A stretch of DNA of 6,245 nucleotides from Thermotogaceae bacterium (GTDB lineage: Bacteria > Thermotogota > Thermotogae > Thermotogales > Thermotogaceae): positions 1 through 6,245 of the forward strand of contig JAGHBG010000207.1 of NCBI GenBank assembly GCA_021161105.1. The letters run 5' to 3'. This document shows positions 5,593-6,245 of the stretch, one piece after another (positions within the stretch are counted from its first letter, which is position 1; each line of letters opens with the position of its first letter). The notes under the pieces were generated by a model. The model saw only the letters and a program-made list of their open reading frames with translations. It had not been told where the DNA came from and did no database searches. The position numbers were made by a program, and so were the translations under genes.

Positions 5593-6245
5593 GACTCTCT
5601 GCCTCCTTCAAGATGCTTTGCCTGGAAGGAGAAGTTGTAAATTATGCTCACTATAAGAGTCACAATAGCTATAATCACACCATAGGCGCTTGCCATTTTT
5701 GGGTTGTTGAGCTGTATATACTGGTAATATGTTTCTCCTGCCAAGACAGGTATATCCCTTCCGGCAAGCATCCACACAACTCCAAATATCTGGAATGCAA
5801 AGAGAGTTCTCATCAAAAGGGCTGACATTATAGAAGGTTTCAAGAGCGGCAGGATGATCTTAAACAATTTTTGTGCCCTTGTGAATCCGAATATATCTGC
5901 GGCTTCAAGATACTCTTTGTTTATCGATTGTAATCCTGCCAGTATTATGACGAAAACCAGGGGGGTTGCTCTCCATATCTCAGTGAGGACAATTACCCAG
6001 AATTCCCTTGTTTGATACATGAATCCAAAAAAGTAAATTGGATGTTCGATCCACCCAAGATTTAAAAGTACTTTGTTTAAATACCCCATTGGTGCAAATA
6101 TGGTATAGCTCATGAGCCCGGCTGTAACATCACTCAAGGCAAGTGGGATAGAGATTATGTAAAGAAGGAAAGAATAACCCTTGAATTTTGAATTAACTAA
6201 GAGCGCAAGCGCTATCGCAAGAACGAGCTGTATCGGTATTATGAC
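5589..6245 (-). CDS. Carbohydrate ABC transporter permease, MalF type (CUT1), 5' end outside window
   Basis: The frame is open to the right edge, giving 218 visible C-terminal residues. The first visible stretch, VIIPIQLVLAIALALL, is a membrane helix, followed by a short NSKFKGYS loop and a second helix. This pattern continues smoothly through the TTG at 6137, which is therefore an internal Leu codon and not the start. The EAA docking loop, YLEAADIFGFTRAQKLFKII, occupies visible residues about 113-132 with Pro at 133, and two further hydrophobic segments follow. It would form the channel together with the MalG-type partner, whose ATG overlaps this stop. MalF-type genes usually follow the solute-binding protein gene, so that gene probably lies just beyond the window. 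Confidence 0.93.
   Translation of the reverse strand, partial: VIIPIQLVLAIALALLVNSKFKGYSFLLYIISIPLALSDVTAGLMSYTIFAPMGYLNKVLLNLGWIEHPIYFFGFMYQTREFWVIVLTEIWRATPLVFVIILAGLQSINKEYLEAADIFGFTRAQKLFKIILPLLKPSIMSALLMRTLFAFQIFGVVWMLAGRDIPVLAGETYYQYIQLNNPKMASAYGVIIAIVTLIVSIIYNFSFQAKHLEGGRES

Noticed and set aside
5589..6137. A 182-codon MalF-type permease starting at a TTG at 6137
   Set aside because: The frame continues to the window edge through clear membrane-helix sequence typical of the family, so the TTG is an internal Leu codon and the gene is cut by the window boundary.

Overview
The window is a compact sugar-uptake and glycoside-degradation operon, with every supported gene on the minus strand. 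The DNA is AT-rich, uses many AGA/AGG/ATA codons, and has strong GGAGGTG-like ribosome sites and ATGA stop/start overlaps. The visible N-terminus of the glycoside hydrolase family 4 (GH4) protein resembles Thermotoga AglA as I recall it. Together these suggest a thermophilic bacterium, most likely a member of the Thermotogota. That placement is inference from style and protein resemblance, not a database result.

In transcription order (high to low coordinates) the layout is: a MalF-type permease that enters from beyond the right edge (6245-5589); a MalG-type permease (5592-4795); a MalK-type ATPase (4785-3712); a GH38 alpha-mannosidase-type hydrolase (3715-1250); an RpiR-family regulator with a SIS sugar-phosphate domain (1266-457); a non-coding gap of about 110 bases holding possible control signals; a possible 31-residue small ORF (343-248); and the first 86 codons of a GH4 NAD-dependent glycosidase that leaves through the left edge (260-1). 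Every junction from the first permease to the regulator is an overlap or a gap of 9 bases, so these five genes are very probably one transcript. The solute-binding protein expected for a CUT1 transporter is not in the window and probably lies upstream, to the right.

Read together, the ABC transporter would import an alpha-linked oligosaccharide or glycoside, GH38 would remove alpha-mannosyl units, GH4 would cleave another (or the remaining) glycosidic bond, and RpiR would adjust expression in response to a sugar phosphate formed downstream. The substrate cannot be read from the sequence. Mannosylated compatible solutes and alpha-manno-oligosaccharides are both reasonable candidates.

The least ordinary part is the 196-base gap between the regulator and GH4. 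It holds a perfect 7-bp-stem palindrome, a pair of 15-bp imperfect direct repeats 18 bases apart, a weak promoter candidate built on those repeats, a seven-base complement to a ribosome site, and a small ORF overlapping the GH4 start by 13 bases. I see no CRISPR array, tRNA, rRNA, insertion sequence or recognisable riboswitch. The remaining open frames are shadows of these genes.
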